Below, one piece after another: positions 10,240 to 20,640 of a stretch of 64,000 nt of DNA. Below the pieces are notes generated by a model. It was not told the DNA's origin and did no database searches. It saw only the letters and a list, made by a program, of their open reading frames with translations. Position numbers and translations under genes: made by a program. The stretch comes from Saccharina japonica. Lineage: Eukaryota > Sar > Phaeophyceae > Laminariales > Laminariaceae. How positions within the stretch are numbered: position 1 is the stretch's first letter; each line of letters begins with the position of its first letter. Where the stretch lies: NCBI GenBank assembly GCA_008828725.1, contig MEHQ01003929.1, positions 35,134 to 99,133 of the forward strand. The letters are read 5' to 3'.

Positions 10240-10800
10240 GTAAATAAATCGATAGATGCCGTTGAAACGACGAGCTGACAGCGGGCCACACACAGCGGTT
10301 CGAATCTCCGTGGACTCATATAACCAAAAAAAGAAAAGGAAAAAAAAAACGTACACATCATTCTGTGCCATTTGTCACGCTGCTGAAATGACGACGCGGT
10401 ACGAGCCAGCAAATAAACAAACTGCGTTGAAACGACGAGCACAGTCAGTGGGAGAGGACCCGCGGTTCGAATCTCCGTGGACTCATATAACCAAAAAAAG
10501 AAAAGGAAAAAAAAAACATACACATCATTCTGTGCCATTTGTCACGCTGCTGAAATGACGACGCGGTACGAGCCAGCAAATAAACAAACTGCGTTGAAAC
10601 GACGAGCACAGTCAGTGGGAGAGGACCCGCGGTTCGAATCTCGGTGGACTCAGAACCAAAAAGGAAAAGTGCGGTATGTGCCGTTTATCGTGTCACTGAA
10701 ATGGCGAGGGTGTGCGAGGCAGCAAGTAAATAAGTAAGTGTCGTTGAAACGGCGAGGAGCGGGAGGGCCCGGGGTTCGAATCTCGGTTTTGGCTAAAAAC
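10240..10800 (+). repeat. Tandem array with a tRNA-like B box per unit
   Basis: Four units. GGTTCGAATCTC, a match to the Pol III B box, starts at 10298, 10464, 10631 and 10773, so spacings are 166, 167 and 142 bp. Each unit also has CGTTGAAACGACGAGC. The first three carry a CCAAAAA/AAAGGAAAA purine-rich stretch and share GTGCCATTTGTCACGCTGCTGAAATG-like sequence. The middle units are almost identical, the outer ones diverged. It may be a tandemly amplified tRNA-derived SINE head, or tRNA-like genes with poor folds. Confidence 0.75.
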
Positions 10801-11290
10801 CTATAAAAGAGGAGAGATACAAGCAGTATGTGCCATACATCCTGCCACTGAGAGAGCGAGAGTGCGAGTCAACAAATATTTGCATGTCCTTGAAAGGACG
10901 TATCAATGGGAATGCTGCACCCTACGAGGCCCCCGATCAATCTGCTAGTGGGTATCCAGCGGGGGGGGGGTGACACCTCCTGTGGCCAAGGTTTCTCCAG
11001 AAGGTTGTTGGCAGTGAGTAAAAATTGCTACTCCTGCGAAAGACACCACGAATGAATGTACTTTTATGTACAGTTTCAAATGAAAGAGCACGCCAGCGAG
11101 CATACTTTTCCCCGCAGGGTTAGGGTTATGTATGACCAGGTATTAAATTACGTTTCACTTGATGTCTCCCTTCGGCCGTCTCGGAACGACCGCGACGGCA
11201 TGACTGCATGTTTACCCCTGGTTGGGCACGTCAATGTCCACATCTTAACCGAAGGATCGTGCTGCCCCACAACCCACGAGTAGGACCGGA
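10801..11290. other. Intergenic, nothing recognised
   Basis: No shared repeat or convincing open frame, apart from a weak continuation of the preceding array up to about 10890 and a G tract at 10961-10970. Confidence 0.45.
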
Positions 11291-11293
11291 AGC

Positions 11294-11514
11294 AGGACGC
11301 ATGCTGCGGTAGAGGTGCAACCACACCCGTTATGAGGCTCCTCCCTTGAGTATCTCTATACTAATAGCAAGTAAAAACACTGATTTTGGAGGGAAATGAA
11401 AGCGCTACGACCCGATGAACGATCCCATGGTCTACTGTACTGCAACCATGCAACCAAACATACCGCAACACAAGAAGAAGGAAAGTTCCGACTGTTTAGG
11501 GCTACGAAGCCTCC
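11294..11514 (-). mobile_element. E element, minus orientation, right end unclear
   Basis: Begins GGACGCATGCTGCGGTAGAG, the inverted E terminus, and continues TTGAGTATCTCTATACTAAT and GATTTTGGAGGGAAATGAAA as in the minus-oriented copy at 21815. The right terminus is not clear where the next E starts at 11515. Confidence 0.55.
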
Positions 11515-11775
11515 GACGCGTGCTACGATAGAGATATCACTTTTTGGCTGAAATGATTTCTGAATGGTCGAGCTCCTTCACCCAAAATCGGCCGATTTTG
11601 ATCATCATTTTGCTGCAATATTGTTCCGTGTTCGCTTCGGCCATGGGATTTTCAATCAGATAGCACTTTTTCTTTCCTCCCTTAAATGATCACTTTGGGG
11701 TGAGGTGTAGAGCTCTTCAAGTAACCACCCTTAGGAGGCAAAAACATGGTGCACCTCTATCGTAGAGCATGCGTC
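11515..11775 (+). mobile_element. E element with terminal inverted repeats
   Basis: The left end GACGCGTGCTACGATAGAGA and right end GCACCTCTATCGTAGAGCAT are inverted copies. The interior has GGCCATGGGATTTTCAATC, CTTTCCTCCCTTAAATGATC and GTAGAGCTCTTCAAGTAACC, shared with the other E copies. About 260 bp, non-coding, so a non-autonomous DNA transposon. Confidence 0.75.
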
Positions 11776-11833
11776 CTCCCGTTATTCAGAAACCTTTCAG
11801 GCGAAAAGTGCTACCCTCTATATCGCAGCACGC
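11776..11833 (-). mobile_element. E terminal fragment
   Basis: TTCAGAAACCTTTCAGGCGA, then AAGTGCTACCCTCTATATCG and CAGCACGCGTC, matches the end of the minus-oriented E copy at 22019-22074. Confidence 0.6.
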
Positions 11834-12284
11834 GTCCTACTGTAGTTGTAGACATGAGACTACTGTTGTCAGAGAAGTCCACAGGCCGCTGCGTGTACCG
11901 ACCCTACTCAACGTGGCACCTCCATCGGACAGCGTCCTGCGATGTCACCCTGACCTGAGCCCACCAAACTGACCTTGCGCATACTACTGTATGTAGCATT
12001 CGCCGCCGGCAGGGGCAAACCAAGCACGGTGATCCCACACGATTATAATCCACGAAAAAAAGGAATTTCCACCAGAACGGCCACATCGAAAAAACTATTT
12101 CCTCCCGCAGGCTCGTGTCCAAAACAAATACAGCACTGCTGTAGTTGCGCCCCATGAGTAGACTACACGGCGAACGCCCCCTTTCGAGCATCGGAAAGTC
12201 GCACAAAGCCGAGCCGAGACGCGTGCTACGATAGAGGTAGCACATGTTGGCGATTTTGTTTTCGGAATAACGGGGCCTTCTTAA

Positions 12285-12494
12285 GGGCCCATATTAACGA
12301 CTGAAAAAATAAATTCAATTTGAATTAAAAAAAAAAAAAAACGCTTTTTCATTGGTCAACACACGCACCAGCACCAAAGGTCATACCCCAAGATCCTAAT
12401 CTTTGGTGCTGGTGCGTGTGTTGACCAATGAAAAACGGATTTGAATTTTATTTTTCCCAAGTTGAATTTATTTTGTATTCGTTAATATGGGCCC
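12285..12494. mobile_element. MITE C, copy 1
   Basis: Ends are GGGCCCATATTAACGA and its inverse TCGTTAATATGGGCCC. Internally, CATTGGTCAACACACGCACC plus AGCACC is mirrored by GGTGCTGGTGCGTGTGTTGA plus CCAATG, giving a 26-bp perfect hairpin arm. TTA follows the right end and TTAA precedes the left end, consistent with a TWA target. The 3-bp TWA duplication points to a PIF/Harbinger-type element (family inference). Confidence 0.85.
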
Positions 12495-12497
12495 TTA

Positions 12498-12703
12498 GGG
12501 CCCGTTTTAACGAAGAAGAAAAAAAATCAATTTGGAAACAAAAATATTCAAATCCGCTTCTCATTGGTCAACACACGCACCAGCACCAAAGATTAGGATC
12601 TTGGGGCATAATAGTTGGTGCTGGTGCGTGTGTTGACCAATGAAAAGCGAATTTGATTTTTTTTTTCCAAATTGATTTGTTTTTTCTTCGTTAAAACGGG
12701 CCC
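12498..12703. mobile_element. MITE C, copy 2
   Basis: Ends are GGGCCCGTTTTAACGA and TTCGTTAAAACGGGCCC, with a direct TTA on each side (12495-12497 and 12704-12706). The hairpin arms are the same as in copy 1. It abuts copy 1, sharing one TTA between them. Confidence 0.9.
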
Positions 12704-12797
12704 TTAACCCACAATCGTCGGGACTCTCATTACTTTGTACGTAGCACTATTTTCCGTTTTATACCTGAGGCCGTGGGGATTCGTTCACCGGGTGGTA

Positions 12798-12902
12798 TTA
12801 CGGAGGACCATACTAAGTAGGACTAAATTTTGTTAGTAAAAATTGGTAAATATGTAGGTTTTAATGTGTACCGTACATCCTGTTTACTATGGTCCCTCGT
12901 AA
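12798..12902. mobile_element. F foldback element, type copy
   Basis: A 105-bp element: left end TTACGGAGGACCATACTAAG plus TAGGA, right end TCCTGTTTACTATGGTCCCT plus CGTAA, inverted with three mismatches over 25 bp. The interior AAAAATTGGTAAATATGTAG is shared with other F copies. It is inserted in an E element. Confidence 0.8.
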
Positions 12903-13380
12903 CAGCACTTTAGTTTCCTCCAAAACAGTTTTCGGGTGATGTATTAGAGCTCCTCAAGTGACCACCCTTACAAGGAAAAAACATGGTGATGCGCCTTTAC
13001 CGTTGCATGCGTCCCGACCAGGGTCCTTCAGTTGTCCTCCACTTGATCGCGGCGAAACCGGCGGCTTTCCTCATGAGCAACACATACACACATAGGGGGG
13101 TGCACGCGGAACCGACGGTGACGGGAAATACGGGGCAAAACGAGCTACTGCAGGACCTAAATATTAGACGATCGCCACAACCAGGCAACTCTCGCGACAC
13201 AGAGGGCACTCGCGACTGCGAGCGTCACTCCGAGACAAGACACTGACAGCTACCACATGGTGCATCAACGACCTCAACCGACTGCGTCATCTACCGACCA
13301 GGACAAGAAAACCAATCACGGACAATCACTTCCCCGACACCGATTTTCTCGAAGATCTGGCTAAACGGAGTACTGACAAA

Positions 13381-13631
13381 GACGCGTGTTTGGGACAGGG
13401 GTAGCACTTTTTCGCCGCTGTAGCATTTTTCTGGGTGACGGGGCGCCTTGACCCAAAACTTGTCGGAGCGTCAGTTTGTTTAGCTTGCCTAGGCCATGGG
13501 ATTGTTCATCGGCCTGCACTTTCATTTTGATCCAAATCAATTTTTGAGTGGGGTATAGAGCTCACATATTGTAATCTAGAGATGAAAAGGCTCAGAACAA
13601 AAGGGAGGGAACCTCTACCGTAGCACGTGTC
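13381..13631 (+). mobile_element. E element, diverged copy
   Basis: The left GACGCGTGTTTGGGACAGGG and right AACCTCTACCGTAGCACGTG termini are recognisable, and the interior has AGGCCATGGGATTGTTCATC and GTATAGAGCTC. The length matches the 260-bp consensus. Confidence 0.65.
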
Positions 13632-14000
13632 CCAAGACGTCCTCAAACTGCTCCCCCTACCGCAATCTTGGTCAGGAGTGACCAAGAAGACGATGGTAGG
13701 GGGGGGGCACTTTAAGGGCCCTCAATTCTTGTGGCGGATGAGAGCCCACGCGAACGAGGGTGTGGCTCGTACCCAATTTATGTGCGGTTCAAATTGTTGT
13801 GCCTTGTTTCGAGGTCTTCGTCATAAATCCACCTGTACCATGGAAAATGTATGTTTACGCTTACTTTTGGGTGAGGGGCGTACAGAGCCACTCTTGTAGA
13901 ACCGGAACGTTTTTCTACAGGAGCTCCTAGCTGGTGGCCTGGAAAGACCGACGGCTTCAGACACTGCAGTTTTGTGTCTACTCCACCTCTGCCTAGAGGA

Positions 14001-14210
14001 GCGTTCGTGAGTAGGCGCAATTCGATGCGAGTCGATGAGGGAAGGAAGGGCGGAAGCCTTCTCGCGATAAAAAAAACAAGGCACGAACCGTAATGGGGAT
14101 GAGGGGGAATAGCTTACTTTGTGACCCCGGGTCTGAGTTACGACTAGGAGGGAGAGAGACAAAAAAAGGGCGAAGATAATGCATGGGGTGAAAAAATAAA
14201 AAATAAAAAA
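14001..14210 (+). mobile_element. SINE A, 5'-truncated
   Basis: Starts within the body at GTGAGTAGGCGCAATTCGAT. Continues through CTTCTCGCGATAAAA and GTGACCCCGGGTCTGAGTTA to GAAGATAATGCATGGGGTG and an A-rich tail. No head. Confidence 0.85.
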
Positions 14211-16179
14211 GGGTTTCTGGGCGTAGCACGGTGATGGCAGGAACATCAGTACCATCATCCAGCCCCAGTTTCGCCACCTGCCATGACTGCGGCATATAAA
14301 AGTCTAGCAGGAGCGGCTGCACCGATCCTACCCCGGCCCACGTGGAAGCAGCAAGCCCGCTAGACTCAAGAATAAGGATGAGGGAAGGGGTGGCTCTACG
14401 CAGAAATAGGGCACTTCGCATAAGACATATGTGTGCAGCGACGCCGAATGTAACGCGGAACGAGCCCCGCACTCAGAGCCGCGTGGTACACCGATACGAC
14501 GGCCGTCGTGAGCGCCCAAACCCGCCCCGATGAGGGCAGAAAATATGTCAACTGTTGGGTTTGACGGCGACTCGACAAGGGTTGCATATGTAAGATCGTT
14601 TAAATACAACTAGGACCGCCAGGGCATCGTCGTCACCATGAGCCGCCTCGTCATCGCGGGGTCGCCGGAAAGAGGCCTCACGGGGTCACTGCATACAGAA
14701 GCGCGTGTGTTTGCCGGAAAGACAATGTTTGGCAATTGTTGTAGGGGAAGGTCAAACTTGACAGAGTTGCCGCCACAAACACGGCAACGTGGGGTCGCCA
14801 AAAAGTATTTTCGGGACGGGGCCGCGGTATCATATGTCTAGTGGGGCTACCGGGTGGAAACGTCTTCTGCAATCACGGCATCACCATCGATGTTTTTGGG
14901 ATGTTAGAACATCCATCAGGTATGGGGGCGCTGGAGATTATCATACTTATTGGGGTTACCAGGACAACACTTCTGGGGTCGCTGGACATCGTCACTATTT
15001 AGGACTGCGCCGAAATATCGCTTCTGGAGTCGATGAACATCGTTGAAGTTTGGTATTGGGTAAACATTTCTAGGATCGCTGAACCATCATCATTTTCTGG
15101 GCCCTCCCCGAGGACACCTGTGTCGTGTGTGGTTGCACCAGTTTTACGGCGAGACATGTGTTGTAGTAGTTCAGCATGCCCTTTTGGTTAGTGGGGGTCC
15201 TGGTAGGCTACGGGCTAGATACTTATGTGTTCTTGGTCAACAAAGTGATCGTTGACATGTGTATGTTCTTGTGCTTCAGTTGCGAGTTTTAGCAGCATAC
15301 CATTACATCTTGCATCTCTCTAACATAACCCTGGCTTCAACTGTTCACCCACCCTCTATTGGGCAGTACATCACCCTGGCAGTACGTAATGCGTTTCCGA
15401 ATCGACCTATGGTAGTGAAGATAGACACTATTTTTCGAGTAGGTTCTTTCAGAAGCAAATCCTACGACGGCCAATAATGTCGTCGTAGTAGAAAAGACAT
15501 ATCTGCCTGGTACAGGTATAGTGATACCCGCGCAGGCTCCAAGGTGTATGTGTGATATTGTTTCGGTCTGCGTACTCGTCCGTGATAAATACCTCTCACA
15601 TCAGTGGTATGCCTTTTATGTTGCCAGATTGAGCGTGTTGTTGCGTTAGCTGTACTATGGCTGGTCACCCATCATAAGCGAGTTAGAAGCGGTTGATGCT
15701 GTTGAGATGCCGCACAGGGTTGACGAAACTGTGTTGCAACATCGAAACGGGTGCACAAGTAAGTTGTGCAGACAATTTCTGTAGTACAGACTACTGTAGT
15801 ACGCCGACCATGTAAGGAGACTTGAAACCTTTGACAAGATATAGCACAACGGAGTAGGTTATGACACGTGCAGTATGTATCAAGCAAGAGTGCAGTACAA
15901 TCTAGATGATGGGTAATCCAATTTGATAGTTGAATATAGCAAGTTTGACTGTGTCGCCTCCATCGAGGTGTCGTAATAAGAGTAGCTACCATGCTTCATA
16001 GTTGTAGCCAGTAGCTTACCGAGTAGCTGATCAGTACCACGAGGTGCTACAGCCGTACAGGCACGGCGGTATGTCCAAGACCACAGCTAGCCGGTCCGTA
16101 CATGACTATTTCACAACAGAAACTCGGGTTACCTTCACATCGATGAAAAGGATCTCAGATGATCCTATTTACTTCTACT
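14211..16179. other. Long low-information region
   Basis: Many short frames on both strands, none recognisable. Weak imperfect repetition of phrases such as CTGGGGTCGCTGGACATCGT occurs at 14640-15050. No match to the dispersed families. It could be decayed transposon sequence too old to identify. Confidence 0.45.
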
Positions 16180-16580
16180 GAAGGTCACCCACGAAGACCA
16201 CAATGACAGCAAGGTATACCAGCGAGAAGGGAGTGCTGCCCACAATGGACCAGCTGCCTCCACCTCCGAGGCGGACAAGCGCCAGCACTACGCTCACTCG
16301 ATTTATGTGTCCCTTGACGAACGGAGCCACACACTTGACACATTTACGGTAGAAATCGTTGACCGCCTCAGGGCAGAGGGATGCAGGGCCAATGACGAAG
16401 AAGGGAGTAGTAAAAAAACGCCTAACGCAAATCGCCTGAGTGCCGACACAGATTTCCATTTCGCGGAGGATGTCTCACTTCAAGCTCCAACTTAGGGATC
16501 GCCAGGAAGCAAGAAGGAGCCGGTGGGGGGGTGGGGGGGGGCTGACAGACCCACACCCATGGTGTGGGGATGGAGCCTGA
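16180..16580 (+). repeat. S repeat, copy 1, with conserved peptide relic
   Basis: Aligns with 22648-23095 over most of its length. Plus-strand frames share DQLPPPPRR-like, FMCPLTNGATHL-like and FKLQLRDRQEARRSR peptides with copy 2. Between copies the codons of the last peptide differ at four sites, all synonymous (for example CTT/CTC, GAT/GAC, GCA/GCG). That suggests descent from a protein-coding repeat. The frame is broken by stops. Family unknown. Confidence 0.65.
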
Positions 16581-16914
16581 ACGTAATATCATACGGTCTC
16601 CGGCGATGAGTTTAACGAAGCATCCAGAAGCCGTGCGGTCCTTCTTACCATGCCCATGTCGGCTGTGGCTGTTTTAGTCTGTCCCCGGGATATATATGTC
16701 TATGGCAACTGAAGAATGCACCGCGGTAAGTTCTATATAGATGACATGGCATTTCCGGATGATAGACATAGAGATATTGATACAACTTATGCACGCTTGG
16801 TTACACATAATTTACGAAGCTCTCCAGACCGGAACGAGAAGTGTAGCGCATTGAAACCACCTGCCAAGCCCCTGCTTGCGTGTGGGATAGCTTCTACAAG
16901 ATGACTAGGCGTGT

Positions 16915-17560
16915 ATTCCATGCTGCTGCTGTATCACTCTTCTTGCCTCACACTCGGCTACGTATTGTATGTACTCGTAGGATACGTATTGTGGTTTTTG
17001 GTGTATTTGACCACGACAGACAGCAGTACGAAGAGTGCTATTGACAACAATAGTGCAAGCCCTCTTTAGGGTTATCATGTTCGACGATAGGGAGACTACT
17101 GTACACACATGCGGATTGGAACCTTGACGACGATTCAAGGATGAAGGGTTTGTCGTCAACACTTCAAAATGATATCCTGCAAACCCTTGCTCACGTATAC
17201 GGTATCCTTTGAAGAGGCCCATGCTGCTGTATCATCATTCTCCTTGTCCCACCCTCAAGAATTTTGTTTTGTGTTCGACGGCTACAGACATCAAGAATAC
17301 TCTCGACTATGATTGTAAGAACACTCTCGACTATCGACGACAGGAGACTGCATACTACGGACCTGAAACCTGACACTGATTCAAGAGTAAAGGATTCGTA
17401 CAGTAGCCACCAACAACTCTATACTTATTTCTGCCACACCTCTGCTCGCCCGCGTACCCCGTATCCTATGATGAATTCGTTTGCTACCCTGCTGTGTCGC
17501 GCTTCTCCTCGTTCTGCTCTCGACTTTGGTTCCCGGTAATCCCGGTAAAAGGTCGACGCC
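16915..17560. repeat. V, degenerate tandem repeat, about 260-300 bp period
   Basis: CATGCTGCTGCTGTATCACTC (16919), CATGCTGCTGTATCATCATTC (17220) and a weaker third copy near 17485 share following CTTG-CTCACACTC-like sequence. GATAGGGAGACTACT...GATTCAAGGATGAAGG (about 17090) has a counterpart GACAGGAGACTGCATACTAC (17338) followed by GATTCAAGAGTAAAGG. This is ancient tandem duplication. Confidence 0.5.
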
Positions 17561-17777
17561 TCCCTCTGCTGATGACAACTTATATCCGCAGGTGCCTGTC
17601 CACCGTGGAAGCTTTCCCGATTTCAAGTTGGACGGGGCTTTCCAGTCTCTTGAAACGTGCGGGAGATCGCATTCAGAAACGAGTGGTGCAGGTTCATCTG
17701 CGGTCCGGCTCTGGACAAACGCGTGTGTACTGAGTATCTACGTCGATCGCGTCGCAGCAGGCGCACCTCACTGCTAA

Positions 17778-17974
17778 GGGCCCGTTTTAACGAAGAAAAA
17801 CAAAATTCAATTTGAAAAAAAAAAGTCAAATCTGCTTTTCATTGGTCAAGACGCGCACCAGCACCAAAGATTAGGATCTTGGGGGGTGCTGGTGCGTGTG
17901 TTGACCAATGAGGAGCGAATTTGAATGTTATTTTTCCCAAATTGAATTTATTTTATACTCGTTAATATGGGCCC
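17778..17974. mobile_element. MITE C, copy 3, with TAA duplication
   Basis: Ends are GGGCCCGTTTTAACGA and TCGTTAATATGGGCCC, with TAA at 17775-17777 and 17975-17977. The hairpin arms CATTGGTCAAGACGCGCACC and GGTGCTGGTGCGTGTGTTGA are slightly diverged. It lies immediately beside the LINE relic. Confidence 0.9.
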
Positions 17975-18755
17975 TAAGAGCTCCGCACTCACCATGAAGC
18001 ACCTTCCAATGCTCACGAACTTTACGGCGAGTGCTGGTACAGAACGAATCCGTTGGCTGCGCTCGCCTGCATGCGGTGGCTCCTACCCCTTGTAGGCTTA
18101 TGTAGCGAGACCTGTCGAAGGCCTTGGGCTCCCTCTTCCCCAGTCGGTCGCGGCGGCCGTTCGGTGTCCAGTAGCTGGTCCAGAGAAGCTGTGTGCGCGG
18201 TGTGACATCCCTGGTTGGCCTGCTTGCTCAATTTATGTTGGGCTTTAAGCAATTTTGTGGTAACCGCGTCATGTGCAGCCATCATGCCGGCCTCTGGGGT
18301 CTTGGGGTCGAGTCCCCCACTGCGCCTAGACCCCATTCCGACCCAAATGCGGGGACGATGCTTGCCGTCGGTTCCTTCAAAGCCCCTAAAGTGACTCGAA
18401 TCTCTGGCAAGGTACGCCCGTGCTGAGCAATCAGCTCGAATAAAGGAGCCGCCTCTTCACTCCGTCTCCGAACGGGCCAGTGAGGCCGGTGAGGTCTGCC
18501 CTGACTTCCGGTAGAAATCTCGACCCTGCCCTGACAAGCAGACTCGTTTCTGTCGATGGCAGCCCTAGCCCTCCCGCTCCCGTAGAAAGTCGTGCCTATG
18601 CTTGATATTGAGATTGCAAGGTCAACCTTTTATCCGGTCACGTCTCCTGTTAAACCGGCTGTACCTCGGCTGCACCCGGTAGCTCGAGAGATGTCTCGTA
18701 CGCCTACTGCGCCCCGTTGCCTGCTGCCCTGCATGCGTTGAGGGTAACGTATCCT

Positions 18756-19025
18756 CTACCCGAGGAGCTCCATGACAATGAGGGCCCCCGTTTGTTTTTC
18801 CGGCATGTAAGCGATGCAGCGCGTAAGCCAGTCCAAGTCTCGATGCTTCATTTGCCCCATTGCTCGCTCCAGGTTGTATTCGTCTGTTCCAATTGGGACA
18901 CCCACTACCGTCGCCCCTCGTCCGTCGGCAATGCAGACGTCAGCCCCTTCCATGAGAGGAATATCCTCCGACCCCGGGGCGTTCCCTTTCAGTGGTAGTA
19001 CCACGGTCTTGGCCGGGTTGATCAC
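18756..19025 (-). other. RT thumb-side block of the LINE relic
   Basis: The longest well-preserved RT stretch: 89 codons open, beginning INPAKTVVLPLKG and including DVCIADGRGATVVGVPIGTD and MPEKQTGALI. In related RTs this block follows the YMDD motif. Here it is in a different phase from YMDR at 19086-19109, so at least one frameshift lies between. Confidence 0.85.
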
Positions 19026-19085
19026 GATGCCGTATAACCGCTCTAATCGGGTTGGCCATGATCCCGACTAGCCCGAGAAAGAGAT

Positions 19086-19109
19086 ACGGTCCATGTACAC
19101 GAAGGTCTT
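19086..19109 (-). other. RT motif C, YMDD changed to YMDR
   Basis: The minus-strand codons read KTFVYMDR followed by ISFSG and a stop. Related elements have FAYMDD at this point. The second catalytic aspartate is replaced by arginine (CGT), which would abolish polymerase activity. Confidence 0.8.
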
Positions 19110-19186
19110 CGCTCCATCTCCATCGAGTCCGTCTCTGAAATGCATTAGCCCCGGTCGCAGCGCCAGACACAACAATGCCTGTCACA

Positions 19187-19201
19187 GGGACCCCCCTGCT
19201 G
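19187..19201 (-). other. RT QQGGP (normally QQGDP) motif
   Basis: Minus-strand codons for QQGGP lie about 26 codons upstream of the YMDR motif, where RTs of this type have GVQQGDP. The Asp-to-Gly change is a further sign of decay. Confidence 0.75.
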
Positions 19202-19337
19202 GACTTCGCTCGAGCAAGCGATCGTCCCGATCTCCCCGGAGTCCATGCGAACACCAATGCTAGCTGGTCTTGTATCCTAGTATTTTGACAACCAACGGCG
19301 TGAGGGTTGGCCCGCAGTTAGCCACCTCTCCGCGAGC

Positions 19338-19388
19338 ACCGCCGTCCTTTTCACAGTCTTGAAAACGTTGGAGAAGTAGGTGACTACG
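19338..19388 (-). other. RT motif A, catalytic Asp lost
   Basis: The minus-strand frame reads VVTYFSNVFKTVKRTAVLAE. The family motif is TDCSNAFNTV...RTAVLAE, so the catalytic Asp is Tyr here. The next motif, CGPTLTPLVVKILGYKTS, follows only after a frameshift. Confidence 0.8.
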
Positions 19389-20501
19389 GACCCGTTATTA
19401 CGAACTAGTTGCCTGTCTTGTGTAACGTTAGTATCCTCAGTCCCACGTCCTCCACTTATCTGCGTGCAACGACTGCAACTGCCTCACTTATCGATTGCCC
19501 TCGCCTCCAATCGCGGCCGACACTACTGTGGTATATAGCCCCTGCGATAATGGGCCTCCGGCACGTCATGCTCACGCAAGCGAGCCAACACTTTCTCCCA
19601 ACGAAGTGAGGCTCGACTGCGAGAAGCGCCGCCAGAACTCCGGCAGGGACACGTCCGGCTTGTCGACGACTCTCTGCCTGAAGGTTGTCGTGCCTCGGCC
19701 CGGACTCCTCCCGCCCGATGTCGGTGTGGATGATGGGCAGCAGGTGCACGAACCGCTGACCGTTGTGTAAGGAGCTCGATAGGGCGCCTCAGGAGTGAAT
19801 GACTTCGAAAAGCACGTCGGAGGCATACTCATTGTCTGGGCGCAACAGCGGGGGGGGGGGTCCTCCTCTACCTCGACCGCGGAAATAGAGGCGTCGTCTT
19901 CGGAGGAGAAATTAGCCACCAGCGCGGTCCACGTCTCCTCATTTCCTGCTGAGCGTGTTTCTGCCAGAAGGGTGCGTGCTTCTACTTTGAGCCCTCCCGC
20001 GTGGTGACACGTCGACGACGACCGTTCAACCTTCGCCTCCGCCGAGGCTTCTTGGGCGGCGTCCCGTTGCCTCGAGTCTCCTTGTATATGATATACGCAA
20101 TCGGCCATGGGAGCAGGAGGACCATGTCCCCGCTCTCCGCCAACGCGCACCTCTGTCACCTGTGGATCCGGTCGTCCGGTGAGCGGAGCGAGGCCGCCAT
20201 GACGTACCATAGCTTAGTCGCCCGCAGAAACGAGTTCGGCGTCGCCGAGTCTCGGTTCGGCCGGGGTTCTCCCATGGAGTGGTTGAGGACGCCAAGCGCA
20301 TGAACGCTCTTGCGCGCGTGTTCCCCTGCCAACTGCGTCTGCACCTTCTTCCCGGTTGCGAAACGTTGCCCCCGGTCATTGAACTCCCTACACCCAGTCT
20401 GATCTGGTCCCATCCGTGCCAAAGCCCCCGGTTGTGTGGGTCTTCCTCGCCTACGCCCCCCCCTCCCATTCTGCCTCGGGTGCTTGGCTCCGCAATTGAC
20501 T

Positions 20502-20639
20502 GAAGCAGAATGGTGGCGTTCCCGGGCTTCTCGGGTGGGCCTCGTCTACACAACGAGCGTGGATCGCTTGGCGCCCTTACCCACACGGATTACATACCGC
20601 CCGATGCCGTGGCTGAAGCGTTGCATGACAGACTCCGCA
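20502..20639 (-). other. PHD/RING-like zinc finger remnant of the LINE
   Basis: The minus-strand frame reads CGVCHATLQPRHRAVCNPC, a TAA stop (20577-20579) two codons later, then AIHARC and FC after 12 residues. The pattern C-x2-C, C-x2-C, H-x2-C, C matches a PHD-type C4HC3 finger with its last Cys missing. PHD fingers are known in some LINE ORFs (established knowledge); the assignment here is inferred from spacing. Confidence 0.55.
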
Positions 20640-20640
20640 G

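Larger units (their letters stand above)
12218..13013 (+). mobile_element. E element carrying nested C, C and F
   Basis: The left end GACGCGTGCTACGATAGAGG and right end GCGCCTTTACCGTTGCATGC are the E termini. After removing two C MITEs (12285-12703) and an F element (12798-12902), the remaining sequence aligns with the short E copies (GAGGCCGTGGGGATT, AGCTCCTCAAGTGACCACCC). This gives the order of events: E first, then C and F. Confidence 0.75.
17990..20640 (-). pseudogene. Dead non-LTR retrotransposon (LINE) ORF with reverse transcriptase
   Basis: Read leftward, short frames in all three phases join into one RT-type polyprotein. The order is a PHD/RING-like zinc finger (20502-20639), a linker with LWYVMAASLRSPDDRIH (20156-20210), then ETWTALVANFSSEDDASISA and KPDVSLPEFWRRFSQSSLTS (19572-20210). 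Next come IIHTDIGREESGPR and CRRPIIAGAIYH (19456-19749), RT motif A (19338-19388), the QQGGP motif (19187-19201) and motif C YMDR (19086-19109). Last are NPAKTVVLPLKGNAPGSEDI and VVGVPIGTDEYNLERAMG (18756-19025) and a C-terminal basic segment with TGEEGAQGLRQVSLHKPTRG (18022-18336). Frameshifts and stops separate these blocks, and both catalytic motifs are mutated. Family assignment is from remembered RT motifs. Similar RT proteins occur in stramenopile genomes (recollection, not searched). Confidence 0.85.

Noticed and set aside
17481-17777. 98-codon frame beginning with a signal-peptide-like hydrophobic stretch (MLPCCVALLLVLLSTLVPG)
   Set aside because: It lies in the decayed V tandem repeat, its stop is formed by the TAA flank of a MITE, and no homologous residues or partner exons were recognised.
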